Assembly: GCF_000327385.1 (NCBI RefSeq)
Contig: NW_008710663.1
Span: 1,878 to 65,877, forward strand
DNA: 64,000 bases
From: Lottia gigantea
Taxonomy: Eukaryota > Mollusca > Gastropoda > Lottiidae
Reading direction: 5' to 3'
Both the position numbers and the translations under genes were made by a program. The notes below the pieces were generated by a model. The model ran no database searches. It saw only the letters and a program-made list of their open reading frames with translations, and had not been told where the DNA came from. Positions 1-12,500 of this stretch are shown piece by piece (position 1 is the stretch's first letter; every line of letters starts with the position of its first letter).

Positions 1-1990
1 GGTAAAGTTGTCTGGAAAGGGCTCTGGTGAGAGACAAAATCCAACTGTTGTCAGATCACAAGAAAGATGATGCACCAGAGCAGAATGACGATGACACATT
101 AGGGAAGAATGACAATGAAGCATCAAGGAAGAATGTCATGATGCAAAAGCGAACAATGGCGCTGATGTACCAAAGAAGGATAACGTTAACGCAGCAGAGA
201 AGAACGGTAATAACGCAACAGATTCTAAAGTACATCCTCTGTCTGATAGGAAAATGAATAAAGAGGCACACTTGATACCGGTGACTTCTTCATCAGGAGA
301 CAATGCTACAAAAGCCGAGAATGAAAACGACCAAGGCATGTCACGTGATAGTAATAGTGTTGAGCATCAACCAAATCACACCCTCGCTCCTAGTAATTCA
401 AATGATATACATTCAGATGATGAATTCGGTAAAGAATCTCTACTCAAAAGAAATAAGATGTCCGGAAAGGGCTCTGGTGAAAACAAAACTGGCAAGTGTC
501 ATGAGCACAATCAAGGTGAACAGATAACATCAGAGCAATCCAAGACTCTCGGTGGAATTTCAGTCATTTCAGCACCTAAAAAGCTACCAGAACGAGATGG
601 ACAAAAATTTGCTTCTAGAAATCTGAAAGGAAAAACACCAAGAAAACCAGAAAATGACACTACTACATCAAAGACAGAATATCAACCCACTGTATTCTCT
701 GGGATTGAAAGTGTACCATTGCCAGACACTGCGAAAAGTGACCTTAACGCACCAGAGGAGATTATAGATGACAAGCAAAACATGAATGAAGACGCAGCAG
801 AGAAGAATGACGATGGTGCATTAATGAATACCCCATATGTGGAACAAAGTAGTAATGTTTTTGAGCATCAACCAAATCACCAATCGTCCACCAATGTCGC
901 GAAACAAACTCAAAGTGAACCTGGAATAGATCCTAAAGCTGGTAAAAAGGACAAATCTGTCCAAGTCACTTGCACTACCCTCGCCCCTGGTAATGTAAAT
1001 GATCTGCATTTTGATAATGTAAAGTTGTCTGGAAAGGGCTCTGGTGAAGACAAAATCCAACTGTTGTCAGATCACAAGAAAGATGATGCACCAGAGCAGA
1101 ATGACGATGACACATTAGGGAAGAATGACAATGAAGCATCAAGGAAGAATGTCGATGATGCAAAAGCGAACAATGGCGCTGATGTACCAAAGAAGGATAA
1201 CGTTAACGCAGCAGAGAAGAACGGTAATAACGCAACAGATTCTAAAGTACATCCTCTGTCTGATAGGAAAATGAATAAAGAGGCACACTTGATACCGGTG
1301 ACTTCTTCATCAGGAGACAATGCTACAAAAGCCGAGAATGAAAACGACCAAGGCATGTCACGTGATAGTAATAGTGTTGAGCATCAACCAAATCACACCC
1401 TCGCTCCTAGTAATTCAAATGATATACATTCAGATGATGAATTCGGTAAAGAATCTCTACTCAAAAGAAATAAGATGTCCGGAAAGGGCTCTGGTGAAAA
1501 CAAAACTGGCAAGTGTCATGAGCACAATCAAGGTGAACAGATAACATCAGAGCAATCCAAGACTCTCGGTGGAATTTCAGTCATTTCAGCACCTAAAAAG
1601 CTACCAGAACGAGATGGACAAAAATTTGCTTCTAGAAATCTGAAAGGAAAAACACCAAGAAAACCAGAAAATGACACTACTACATCAAAGACAGAATATC
1701 AACCCACTGTATTCTCTGGGATTGAAAGTGTACCATTACCATCTGGTGAAAACAAAACTGGCAAGTGTCATGAGCACAATCAAGGTGAACAGATAACATC
1801 AGAGCAATCCAAGACTCTCGGTGGAACTTTAAAAGTCATTTCAGCACCTAAAAAGCTACCAGAACGAGATGGACAAAAATGTGCTTCTAGAAATCTGAAA
1901 GGAAAAACACCAAGAAAACCAGAAAATGACACTACTACATCAAAGACAGAATATCAATCCACTGGATCTTCTGGGATTGAAAGTGGACCA
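1..1990 (+). repeat. In-frame 1,017-bp tandem duplication inside gene A, plus a partial third copy
   Basis: Bases 1-about 735 recur at about 1018-1740 at an offset of 1,017 bp (339 codons), nearly identical. A shorter third copy of the segment starting TCTGGTGAAAAC (about 1487-1737) follows at about 1743-1990 and is more diverged. The first copy carries one extra base near 30 and one fewer near 138, so bases 30-138 are out of frame with the rest and contain TGA at 68-70; the frame is restored afterwards. The duplication is recent or kept uniform by gene conversion. Confidence 0.85.
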
Positions 1991-4900
1991 TTGCCAGACA
2001 CTACGAAGAGTGACATTAATGCAGCAGAGAAGAATGAAGATGATGCAATAATGAATACCCCAAATGTGGAACAAAGCATAAATGATGACGCACAAAGGAA
2101 TATTGTTCAAGACGCAGCAGAGATGAATGACGATGACGCATCACACAAGAACAACGATGGTAGATCAATGAAGAATGTAGATGGCGAGCAAAGCATAAAT
2201 GACGACTCACAAAGGAAGATTGTCGATCACGCAGCAGATAATGGATTTGCAGAAAATTCGTCACTTTTACGAGAATTCGACTACATTAAAACTACTTATT
2301 CTGAATCTACTATTGAAAATGATGATGATAATGAAGATGAAGAGGATAAAGATTGTAATTCCGGTGACGCTTTAGGGATGGATGACGATGACGCATCTGG
2401 GAAGAATGAACGTATTGACGATACCGGAACTCATGTTGATGCTGCTACTACAATAGATGATGTTGATCATGATGTTAATAATGAGGAAGAAGAACAACCA
2501 TCAACAGATGTAGTGAACTCTGTAACAGAACAACAATCATCAGTTGTAGTGAACTCTGACCAACAGCAACCATTAATAGATGTGGTGAACTCTGTTACAG
2601 AACAACCATCATCAGGTGTAATAAACTCTGACCAACAACAACCATCAATAGATGTGGTGAACTCTGTTACAGAACAACCATCATCAGGTGTAATAAACTC
2701 TGACCAACAACAACCATCAATAGATGTGGTGAACTCTGTTACAGAACAACCATCATCAGGTGTAATAACCTCTGACCAACAACAACCATCAATAGATGTG
2801 GTGAACTCTGTTACAGAACAACCATCATCAGATGTAATAAACTCTGTAACAGAACAACCATTATCAGATGTAGTGAACTCTGTTACAGAACAAACATCAT
2901 CAGGTGTAGTAAGCAGCACAAACTCGACACCCTTTGTGTTTGGTGATGTAAACTCCGCACCGATGGTAACTAAACCATACATGTTTGGAACAAGGAACCC
3001 TGGGACCACCTTTGGATTGACAACAGTTTCAAGTCCTAAACAAACTACTCAACCATCAGCAAATATTATGAGCAGCACGAACTCGGCACCCTTTGTGTTT
3101 GGTGATTCAAACTCCGCGCCGATGGCAACAAATACAAATATATTTGGAACATGGAACCTCGGGACCTTTCCTGGATTTTCAACAGTTTCAAGTCCTAAAC
3201 AAACTACTCAACCATCAGCAAATATCATGAGCAGCACAAACTCGGCACCCTTTGTGTTTGGTGATTCCAGCTCGGCGCCGATGGCAACTAAACCAAACAT
3301 TTTTGGAACACGGAACCTCGGGACCTTTCCTGGATTTTCAACAGTTTCAAGTCCTAAACAAACTACTCAACCATCAGCAAATGTCATGAGCAGCACAAAC
3401 TCGGCATCCATTCCGCTATTTGGTGATTCAAACTCAGCGTCGATGGCAACAAATCCAAATATATTTGGAATATTGAACCCCGGGACCACTTTGGGATTGA
3501 CAACAGTTTCAAGTCAAAATACCCAACCATCAGCAGATACAATTGCTACTACGGTCATTACACGACAACATCGGAATTTCATTCCGAATATAATTGAGGT
3601 AAGCATCAATTTGTTAAGATTTCATTATATCATCTGTACTTGACTCCTCGGGAATGGAATGGTTAGTGCTCTCTAGGCTTGCTGATGTGTATATATTCAG
3701 AAACATCTGCCTTTACTCCAGCCCCTGAAAATCATTTTGTCAGTTGTCAGCTGGTGTAGAGACAGAAAAACTAGGCCTTTTAAATCGTGTATATTTGGTC
3801 AAACATATTAATGCCCATGTGGGATTTGTAAATATTAAACGTTAATAAAATATATTTGTGCACACCTGGACATCGGGTACGTATACATAAATGGTCAAGG
3901 TAGAATTGGCATTGACGAAAAGCATACAAGTGTTAACAGCATTGGTAACAATACTACTTATCCTACCCTGAAATAAGAGTAGACTGTGCATTATATCCCT
4001 TGGAAGCCTTGCTGGGTGTGCCCTTTAAAACTAACACATGTTACTAAATATAGATTAATTTGGCAATTTCAGACTGGTGGCCAGAGTGAGCATCAAACAG
4101 ATACCGGTACAGTCAATTCCAGGACTGAAAGTGGCAGGGCAATTTCACTCAGCACTCACAGGTTCGAATCTTTTCGATGGTATCATCGTCATTTATAGCT
4201 TAAACTAGAATTGGTTGGTCGTTTGGCATCATTTTTTTTTCCATGAGAAGCATTCGACTCCGTGGCACCTAATCGACTAGCAGACGACAATCCTACTCTC
4301 TACCAATTTAGCTGTTCCACTGTTCATACAATCTTACTCCATACCGACTGAACTATCTCACTATCATAACAGACAACAACACAACTCTCTACAGGCTGTA
4401 CTATCTCACTATCATAACAGACAACAACACAACTCTCTACAGACTGTACTATCTCACTATCATAACAGACAACAACACAACTCTCTACAGACTGTACTAT
4501 CTAACTATCATAACAGACAACAACACAACTCTCTACAGACTGTACTATCTCACTATCATAACAGACAACAACACAACTCTCTACAGACTGAACTATCTCA
4601 CTATCATAACAGACAACAACACAACTCTCTACAGACTGTACTATCTCACTATCATAACAGACAACAACACAACTCTCTACACACTGTACTATCTCACTAT
4701 TATAACAGACAACAACACAACTCTCTACAGACTGTACTATCACACTATCATAACAGACAACAACACAACTCTCTACAGACTGTACTATCTCACTATCATA
4801 ACAGACAACAACACAACTCTCTACAGACTGAACTATCTCACTATCATAACAGACAACAACACAACTCTCTACAGACTGTACTATCTCACTATCATAACAG

Positions 4901-7627
4901 ACAACAACACAACTCTCTACAGACTGTACTATCTCACTATCATAACAGACAACAACACAACTCTCTACAGACTGAACTATCTCACTATCATAACAGACAA
5001 CAACACAACTCTCTACAGACTGAACTATCTCACTATTATAACAGACAACAACACAACTCTCTACCGACTGTACTATCCACATATCCTATTTCTTTGCCAT
5101 TGTTATGTTTAAAACTCACTCAATTGTGACTTGTTTTCGTCCAAGTGGCAACTAATTAATTTCTCAATTTTTTAGAGAGCCCGTTGTTCGTAAAAAAAAA
5201 GAAGATGTATGTCGACTTCACAAACGTCGTGGGGCGTTTTACTGCTCGGATTGCCGGTCTATAATCTGTCCAAAATGTTTCCTGAATTCACACCAACATC
5301 ATGACGTTGACGATCTGCAAGATTTTGGGACAAAAGTCCGAGAAAATTTAGAAAAACTGAAAGAAGAGGCCAAAAAGGAGATCGATCATATCAACGATTT
5401 TAACACAGAAGTAAACGAAAAGAAATCGGAGATTAAAAAACGGAGCTTTGAAGTTGAAGATGAGATAGATGACAGGGTCCGTAAATTTTGCCACCACATC
5501 AAATCCCACGGTAAAAAATTGAAAGAGCAACTTTCCAAACAAAGAAAGGAACAACAGTTGATTCTCCAGGAGGCGCAAGACAACAGTAATAAACACAAAC
5601 GAAAACTGAAAATGTTGGTGGATGAAATCTCCGAGAGTTACGTTTATGAAACAATTGAAGATGTGGTGTCAAAGATGCCGAAACTTTCTAAGCGGCTTGA
5701 GGTAATTATAGTTCCAGATCGAAACCGAGCAATACAGAATGTATCGTTACCACCATTAGAAGACAGTCCTTGTGATGTCGACTCTTTGATTGACATGTTT
5801 GGGGGTTTAAGTATGGTTGAACGCACTGACAGAACACCGATTGAGCGTACTCGACAACTTAACACCAGAAGAGTGGAGTCTACTGAAGAGACGATTGGAC
5901 GTGGTCGACCAAGAGGAGATGCTCCGAGAAGAGTGGCCAGCGGTAGAAACAAGCCGGCATCTGTTGAAGATCTGTTAAATGGTCATCACGATCTACAAAG
6001 TCTTCTTGTAGACGAGGATTCCGATTCTTCACACAGTGAGACAGAGGATACAATGGATCAAACACGAATTGCAGGGGTACAGACAGAACCAATTTTGAGG
6101 CCAGCTGTTGGAAAACTTCAATCTCCAACAAGTGAATCAACAATATCGCATTCTTTAACAGAGGGACCAACCAACGAATTAAGATTGGAAATTAGAAACA
6201 TGTTTAAAACCGAAATAGCAAATGCTCTGACAGACCTTCAAATACCTGTACAGACTCAAAGGAAGATCTCTCAGCAGACGACGAACCTCGACGATTCCAC
6301 ACCAGAGACCACTAGAGCGAATCAATCGACGCAGACTTCTGAACCGGTAACCAGTGACCCCCAACAGATGGGAAGAACATGGGCAACAACGTACTCACGA
6401 CCATCTGAAACCTCTCAGCTACAAACTGGTCACCTTCAAAGTTTCGAACATACATCTCATCCTGATTCGAACCAGACTGGCATACATTCTTCTTATCAAA
6501 TTCCATCTCGACCAGACCCCCAAAACATTTCTAATGGCGGATATTTGCCCTCTAGAGGGATCAACCAACCAAAGTCAATGCTAACACAAGATCTCCCATA
6601 CAACCAGTCACAACTTGGCCACAACATAGTTATTGTTCCTGCGGGAACGCAGTTTTCTGTTCCTTTCCAGGCCAACAGTTCTACACCAACACGGCAAACC
6701 AGTACACCACGTTTGGATAGCAATGTACCGTCCATGGTGGAACAAGGTGAAAGGATCTTTGAAGGAGCAGGGTACTCGAACACACCACTCGCATCCCGGC
6801 AGAAATTAGTAACTGTGGACTCCTCATCCACAAATTTTCAAGATTCAACAGGAAATGTCCCTGGGTCCATCGGATATTGCACATTTCGACAAACAATGCC
6901 TGTGGAATTTAATCAGAAGCCCTCTGTACATAACCCAACACCTATACGACCACCGATGGAAGCAGTCGGGACTTCTACACCATTAACTACTGTACAATCG
7001 CTGCACTCTGGGCAGAATCATCCAAATTATCCACAACCAATCATACCTACAAGCCTAGCTGCAAGCGGATTTTCCACGACATCACTTGCATCACCATCGA
7101 TGACTTTGGACTCTGGACAGCATCAACAATCAAATTATCAACAGCAAGCTGCTCAGCAGCGTCAAGCTTCCTCTCGACCACAAAATGAGTCTCTTTCGAC
7201 CAACAATTCATCATTGAACCATACTGGCACTATGGTAGGTCAATTGTTGCTACCACTAGCATCACGCGAATATGGATTTGGACAAATGACACAAACCCTT
7301 ACAACTCGATCTACCACAACTGACGAAACAGTGGCATGGATTATTGACGTCCACGGCCAACAGATGCTTAACTTAAGATTGCGACTCAACGTGGATCCCA
7401 AGACCTTTAAAGGCAGGGTGCTGGCAAATTTTAAATTGGCCATATTGAATTGGAGAAACGAGGTCAGCATAGAAAAGCGGGACCAATTCTTATTTACTGC
7501 AGCAAACTGGTACGAATGGACAGATATTATTTCCTGGGCCCAATTAGTCATGCCGGAGAAAGGTTTCATTAATGAAGAAGAGTGGTTTTATCTTTCTTTA
7601 AGTGCTGAGACCCAGATTCAAATATAA
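1..7627 (+). CDS. Gene A: repetitive FG-motif / B-box / coiled-coil protein (5' end outside window)
   Basis: Three exons join in phase: ..3598 (donor GTAAGC), 4073-4161 (acceptor CAG, weak donor GTTCGA) and 5176-7627 (stop TAA). From the first in-frame Met at 254 this gives about 1,961 aa. Order: acidic Asp/Asn/Lys-rich repeats (to about 2480), a 24-residue Gln/Ser repeat (about 2500-2910), four roughly 54-residue repeats with PFVFG and IFGT motifs (about 2910-3540), a B-box type 2 zinc finger (CRLH, CSDC, CPKC, HQHH; about 5209-5300), a charged coiled coil (about 5330-5700), a long Ser/Thr/Gln/Pro-rich region, and a compact final segment of about 95 residues that I do not recognise. B-box plus coiled coil is the core of TRIM-type proteins, but I see no RING, and FG motifs are typical of nucleoporins. 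Function unknown; probably a scaffold. The middle exon is the weakest part, although its phase is what links exons 1 and 3. Confidence 0.75.
2500..2910 (+). repeat. Coding 72-bp tandem repeat (24 aa, Gln/Ser/Val-rich)
   Basis: The unit encodes a peptide with the cores EQPSSGVINSDQQQP and SIDVVNSVT. Three near-identical full units and several partial ones lie in the gene A frame just before the FG-type repeats. Confidence 0.85.
2910..3545 (+). repeat. Coding repeat of about 160 bp with FG motifs
   Basis: Four units begin SSTNSAPFVFGD or a close variant and continue through an xxFGT motif to a Thr/Ser/Gln-rich spacer (SSPKQTTQPSAN). The spacing of FG dipeptides within uncharged Ser/Thr/Asn spacers is like that of FG nucleoporins. 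This is a composition-level resemblance only. Confidence 0.7.
4345..5075 (+). repeat. 48-bp minisatellite in gene A intron 2
   Basis: About 15 head-to-tail copies of a 48-bp unit containing ACAGACAACAACACAACTCT, with few changes between copies. The unit length is a multiple of three, which leaves a long but repetitive open frame on the minus strand. Confidence 0.9.
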
Positions 7628-9583
7628 TCACTTTAGATTCAGCCCAATTACAAATAGATAGCAATTTCGTTTCTATTATTTTCGAAATTTTTCGTTTCCA
7701 TTGTATTCTAACCTGTATTGTTTTTAACACGTTCTTATGACGTTGTTTTTAGCGTGTCATGAAGGCCAAATTCTAGCATAAACCCACTCATCTTGCTCTA
7801 CTTTTGGTTTCGCTTTCCCACGATTCATCCGAATCGAGAAAATTCCCGACATGATACTCCTTCAGTAGATACTTTCGCTGATTAATTTTAACATTATTTT
7901 TGTAATTTGATAGTTTTGCTTTCTGTACATATCTCCGCCTACTTATTAAATTTAAAATCGATTTTTGTAATTCGAGCAACTGATGTCAGAAAAAGATTCA
8001 ATATTTTCCTGTTTATCATTTTGAAAGTTGTCATGTTATGTTAAACAACCAAAAACACTGTCAGATCATACATGACAAATGAAATCACCCGCCGATAAAA
8101 CACGACACGAGATATCAAGATTTGCATGTTAATCAATTATCATCATTAATGAAATTTATACCATTATAATTATGAATTCTTAATTTTTATGAATAAACAT
8201 TTTATAGTATTATTAGAAATACATGATTGTGTTGAGCACTATTTTAACAGTGGAAATATTTTATCAATGTATAGCGTTATTAGGAAAAGGTCCGGTATGT
8301 TACAGGCTTCATTGTACATAGAGCTCCATTGCGCCATTTTTTTTTCCATTCCTTTTTTAATATCATACAAAATTTATTTTTGATATTTGTCGTATTCCAG
8401 TTAGTATTTGATTTGTAGAATTTTTATGTGATCAGTTATCCCCCTTGAATCACTGTGCTATTACCCCGAGATACCTAGTCATAGCACCACATAGTGTTAC
8501 CCATTCAACAATCATATACAATAACAATGTTACAGGACAACTATTATCAATTTTGTGGGTAGATTTGGGCCATGTATACAATATGAAAAGTCTTCGGGAG
8601 TACAAGAACTGTACGAAATCCCTTCGAATATACATCAAACTAGAAACTTTACTTTCTATTTCTATCTTTACTGGTTTTCCTGGGGTTTTGGTACGTCTTG
8701 TCGACAAGGCTTTAATGGGAAATACGGCGAGTGCATGCTCGAGTGGGATTTGCCCCAACGTCGCAGAGTCTCAAGAAAAGAAGACTCATCAATGTATCAT
8801 TTCAAACGAGGGTAATAATGGAAACACATGGATTTGAAGGCTCAAATTTGACGGTAAGCAGTGAACACTATTACTGATTGGCTTAGCTAAAAAAAAATCC
8901 GTTTCTGAGACTTAGGAACGATTGGCCAATGGTCTTACGGATGGCAAGCGTGTTTAAGTCTTGTAAAGGATATCTGACATCTTATCCCGGACCCGAAAAC
9001 TCTTTTTCACGGAAGCCCAAAATCACCAACCATTAAAATTGAAGAAAAAAACTTACATTTTAAAAAGAATAAAAGCATGTTACAAAATATCAACAAAAAA
9101 AAACAAGTTTTACGCAGATTCAAAGACAAAGCAAGAAAAAATAAAGATTGGATAAAAAATCTGATGTTTAAAACGTAACCAAGATCAAATCCACACTGAA
9201 GAAATACAGTAGAACGATCTGATTGGATAATAAAACTAAATTTAAAATCCATTTTTGTGATTGACTTTAAAATCATCGTAAGTTAAGTTTTCAAGAATAA
9301 GGCCCGAGCTAGTAATTCAATAGCCGACGAGAAGACATGGTATTAAGAGTCTCTAATCGATAGATAGCTCCGAGATTCACATAATAAGCCACACCCCCAT
9401 AGTTACGGTTGCTAAGCCTATATCACATATTAATATAGATGGCTGTAATGTCATACGTAAGGTATGCTATTTCAATTGTTCAGATTCCGATGGTCAACGT
9501 CAACGTCATTCAATTCCAACTGATTCTGCTGATTCTGATGACAAACCTCGTTGTCTCTTGAGATCACCTCTGACACATCGGTT
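7628..9583. other. Intergenic spacer between the convergent genes A and B
   Basis: No convincing gene seen. It holds an AATAAA at about 8192 (possible gene A polyadenylation signal, far downstream) and a dispersed repeat at about 8765-8960. Open frames in 8445-8837 have no recognisable protein features. Confidence 0.6.
8765..8960 (+). repeat. Dispersed repeat copy, partner of 28010-28200
   Basis: This stretch, from GAGTCTCAAGAAAA through GATTTGAAGG, GTGAACACTATTACTGA and CCGTTTCTGAGAC to ACGGATGGC, matches the reverse complement of about 28010-28200 over nearly its whole length with scattered differences. A short piece recurs near 62775-62820. Confidence 0.7.
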
Positions 9584-12500
9584 TCAGACTCGTTCAATGG
9601 TGTCGGAGTCTGAGTGATGGTCTTCGCGAGCCTCGGTATCAACGTTGGCTTCATTTAATTCAGGTCGATCATTCTTGCTCTGATCACAATCCTGGCTGTC
9701 TTTAGACAAAACATCTTTCCTGTAACTGTTTCCAAACTCGTTCAATGGTGTCGGACTCTGATGGTCTGCTTCAACCTTTATTTCCGGACTAACAATCTGG
9801 TTCTGATCACGATCCTGGCTGTCTTTAGAGTTCACCTCATTCCTGAAACGGGTTCCAGTCTCGTCCAATGGCGTTGGATCATTCTGATTCTGATACCGGA
9901 TTTCTTTAGAGATCAACTCCTTCTCGGAACCAATTTCAGTCGTCAACTCATTGCCGAGTCCCGAATCACTGTGTTTCATGACCTGCCCATTATCAGAGGT
10001 CGAAAAAGTCGGACAATCTTCCTTTTCTCGATCTTCCTCCGAATGCGTCTCAATTTCGGATATATCATTACGGTCAGTTAAATTCCGTATTTTGAACTTA
10101 GTGTCAGAAATTTTTGACTTTTGATGCTCGTTCCTCAATTTTAATTCATTAAGAGGTGATGAGTTGCGCCATATTTTGGTTTCAATAATTGAAAGGTTTT
10201 GCAAGATGTCCGAAAAATTACCATGTTGTTGCGGCTCAAATTTGTGGATGATATCCGAGTAAGGATTATTATACTCGTTTAAACCATCTTTAGATTCGTC
10301 CATCTTGAGTTTTAAATTTGAAAAACTAGTTTGAGAAAGCTTGGAGAACTTTAAACTTAGCTTTAGTAGCCTTTGAGTCTTCTCAGTCTGGTCTTTTAAA
10401 CCCGTTAAATTCTGTATCACTTTGTCCAGGTCTTGGCATTTTTCCTTCGTCACTGTCTGAACCTTTTGAATGAGGTCCAGCTTCCGTTGATAAACTTCCT
10501 GGAGAATATCTTCATATTCTTTTTCAATTCGAGATTCTTCTGATTTGCCTTCTGATTTGATTTTGTTTTGTTGGCTGACCAGATGGTTAATTGAACTCTC
10601 GAATTCATGAAGTAAATAATCAACTTTCCAACAAGTTTCATCTTGATCGTCTACGGCCGGATTCTTGGACTGGTCATCTTGTTTATCAACTTTCCCACAG
10701 GTTTCATCTCGATCGTCTACAGCCTGACCCTTGGGTCGATCGTCATGTTTCTGATGAAGCAAATAATTCCCACAGGTTTCATAACGATCCCCTACAACCT
10801 GATCGTTGCTGTTGTCACCATGTTTAAAGGAAGCAGATTTCGTTGGGTACAGTACAATTCGTTCCCAGTCATGCCACTTGTGATCAACCAGACATACACT
10901 GCAACATTGTTTTGAGCAATCTACACAAAAAAACTCAACATCGTATGATCCATGACGGCTCTTTTGACCATTAAAGTTTATTTTAGCATGAGAGAAATTT
11001 CTCCGTATTCCAAATTTTGCTGTTAGGGCAGGTTTGCTGTTGCTATTTGTTGGCCACGCTGGGGTACCAAATGGAGAGCTGCTAGTTGTTGGGGCACCAA
11101 ATAGAGAGCTGCTAACTGATGTTTTACCAGATGAAGAGCTGCTAGTTGTTGGGGCACCAAAAGGAGAGCTGCTAACTGATGTTTTACCAGATGAAGAGCT
11201 GCTAGTTGTTGGGGCACCAAAAGGAGAGCTGCTAGTTGTAGCGGAACCAAATAGAGAGCTGCTAGTTTTTGGAGTACCAGACGATGAGCTGCTAGTTTTT
11301 GGAGTAACAGACGGTGAGCTGCTAGTTGTTGCGGTACCAAATAGAGACCTGCTAGATGGTGTTTTACCAAATAGAGAGCTGCTAGTTGTTGAGGTACCAA
11401 ATAGAGACCTGCTAGTTGTTGTGGTACCAAAAGGAAAGCTACTAGTTTTTGTGGTATCAGATGGTGAGCTGCTAGTTGTTGTGGTACCAAATACAGAGCT
11501 GCTAGTTGTTATGGTACCAAAATGAAAGCTGCTAGTTGTTGTGGTATCAGATGGTGAGCTGGTGCTAGTTGTTGCGGTCCCAAATAGAGAGCTGCTAGTT
11601 TTTGGAGTACCAGACGATGAGCTGCTAGTTTTTGGAGTAACAGACGGTGAGCTGCTAGTTGTTGCGGTACCAAATAGAGACCTGCTAGATGGTGTTTTAC
11701 CAAATAGAGAGCTGCTAGTTGTTGAGGTACCAAATAGAGACCTGCTAGTTGTTGTGGTACCAAAAGGAAAGCTACTAGTTTTTGTGGTATCAGATGGTGA
11801 GCTGCTAGTTGTTGTGGTACCAAATACAGAGCTGCTAGTTATTATGGTACCAAAATGAAAGCTGCTAGTTGTTGTGGTATCAGATGGTGAGCTGGTGCTA
11901 GTTGTTGCGGTCCCAAATAGAGAGCTGCTAGTTTTTGGAGTACCAGACGATGAGCTGCTAGTTTTTGGAGTAACAGACGGTGAGCTGCTAGTTGTTGCGG
12001 TACCAAATAGAGACCTGCTAGATGGTGTTTTACCAAATAGAGAGCTGCTAGTTGTTGAGGTACCAAATAGAGACCTGCTAGTTGTTGTGGTACCAAAAGG
12101 AAAGCTACTAGTTTTTGTGGTATCAGATGGTGAGCTGCTAGTTGTTGTGGTACCAAATACAGAGCTGCTAGTTGTTATGGTACCAAAATGAAAGCTGCTA
12201 GTTGTTGTGGTATCAGATGGTGAGCTGGTGCTAGTTGTTGCGGTCCCAAATAGAGAGCTGCTAGTTTTTGGAGTACCAAAGAAAGAGTTGGTGCTAGTTG
12301 TTGGGTTACCAAATAGAGAGCTGCTAATTTTTGGAGTACCAAATAGAGAACTGGTGCTAGTTGTTGGGTTACCAAATAGAGAGCTGCTAGTTTTTGGAGT
12401 ATCTAATAGAGAGCTGCTGCTAATTGTTGTGGTACCAAATAGAGATCCTCCAGTTGTTGGAGTACAAACTGAAAAGCTGCTGGTGGTCTCTTGTTGAGTT

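Noticed and set aside
2467-3009. 180-codon minus-strand frame rich in CSVTEFTTS repeats
   Set aside because: Antisense to the Gln/Ser and FG repeats of gene A; repeats in multiples of three keep it open.
3986-4198. 70-codon plus-strand frame as a separate small gene
   Set aside because: It is in a different frame from the likely exon 4073-4161, which joins gene A exons 1 and 3 in phase.
4501-5082. 193-codon open frame on the minus strand encoding SEIVQSVESCVVVCYD repeats
   Set aside because: It is the reverse reading of the 48-bp minisatellite in the gene A intron; the unit is a multiple of three, so it stays open by chance. No start context or unique sequence.
8445-8837. 130-codon plus-strand frame between genes A and B
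   Set aside because: No recognisable domain, no supporting neighbours, and its end overlaps a dispersed repeat.
11034-12497. Several plus-strand open frames of 96-163 codons with VVVPNRELLV repeats
   Set aside because: They are antisense readings of the gene B FG-repeat array and have the same 333-bp periodicity.
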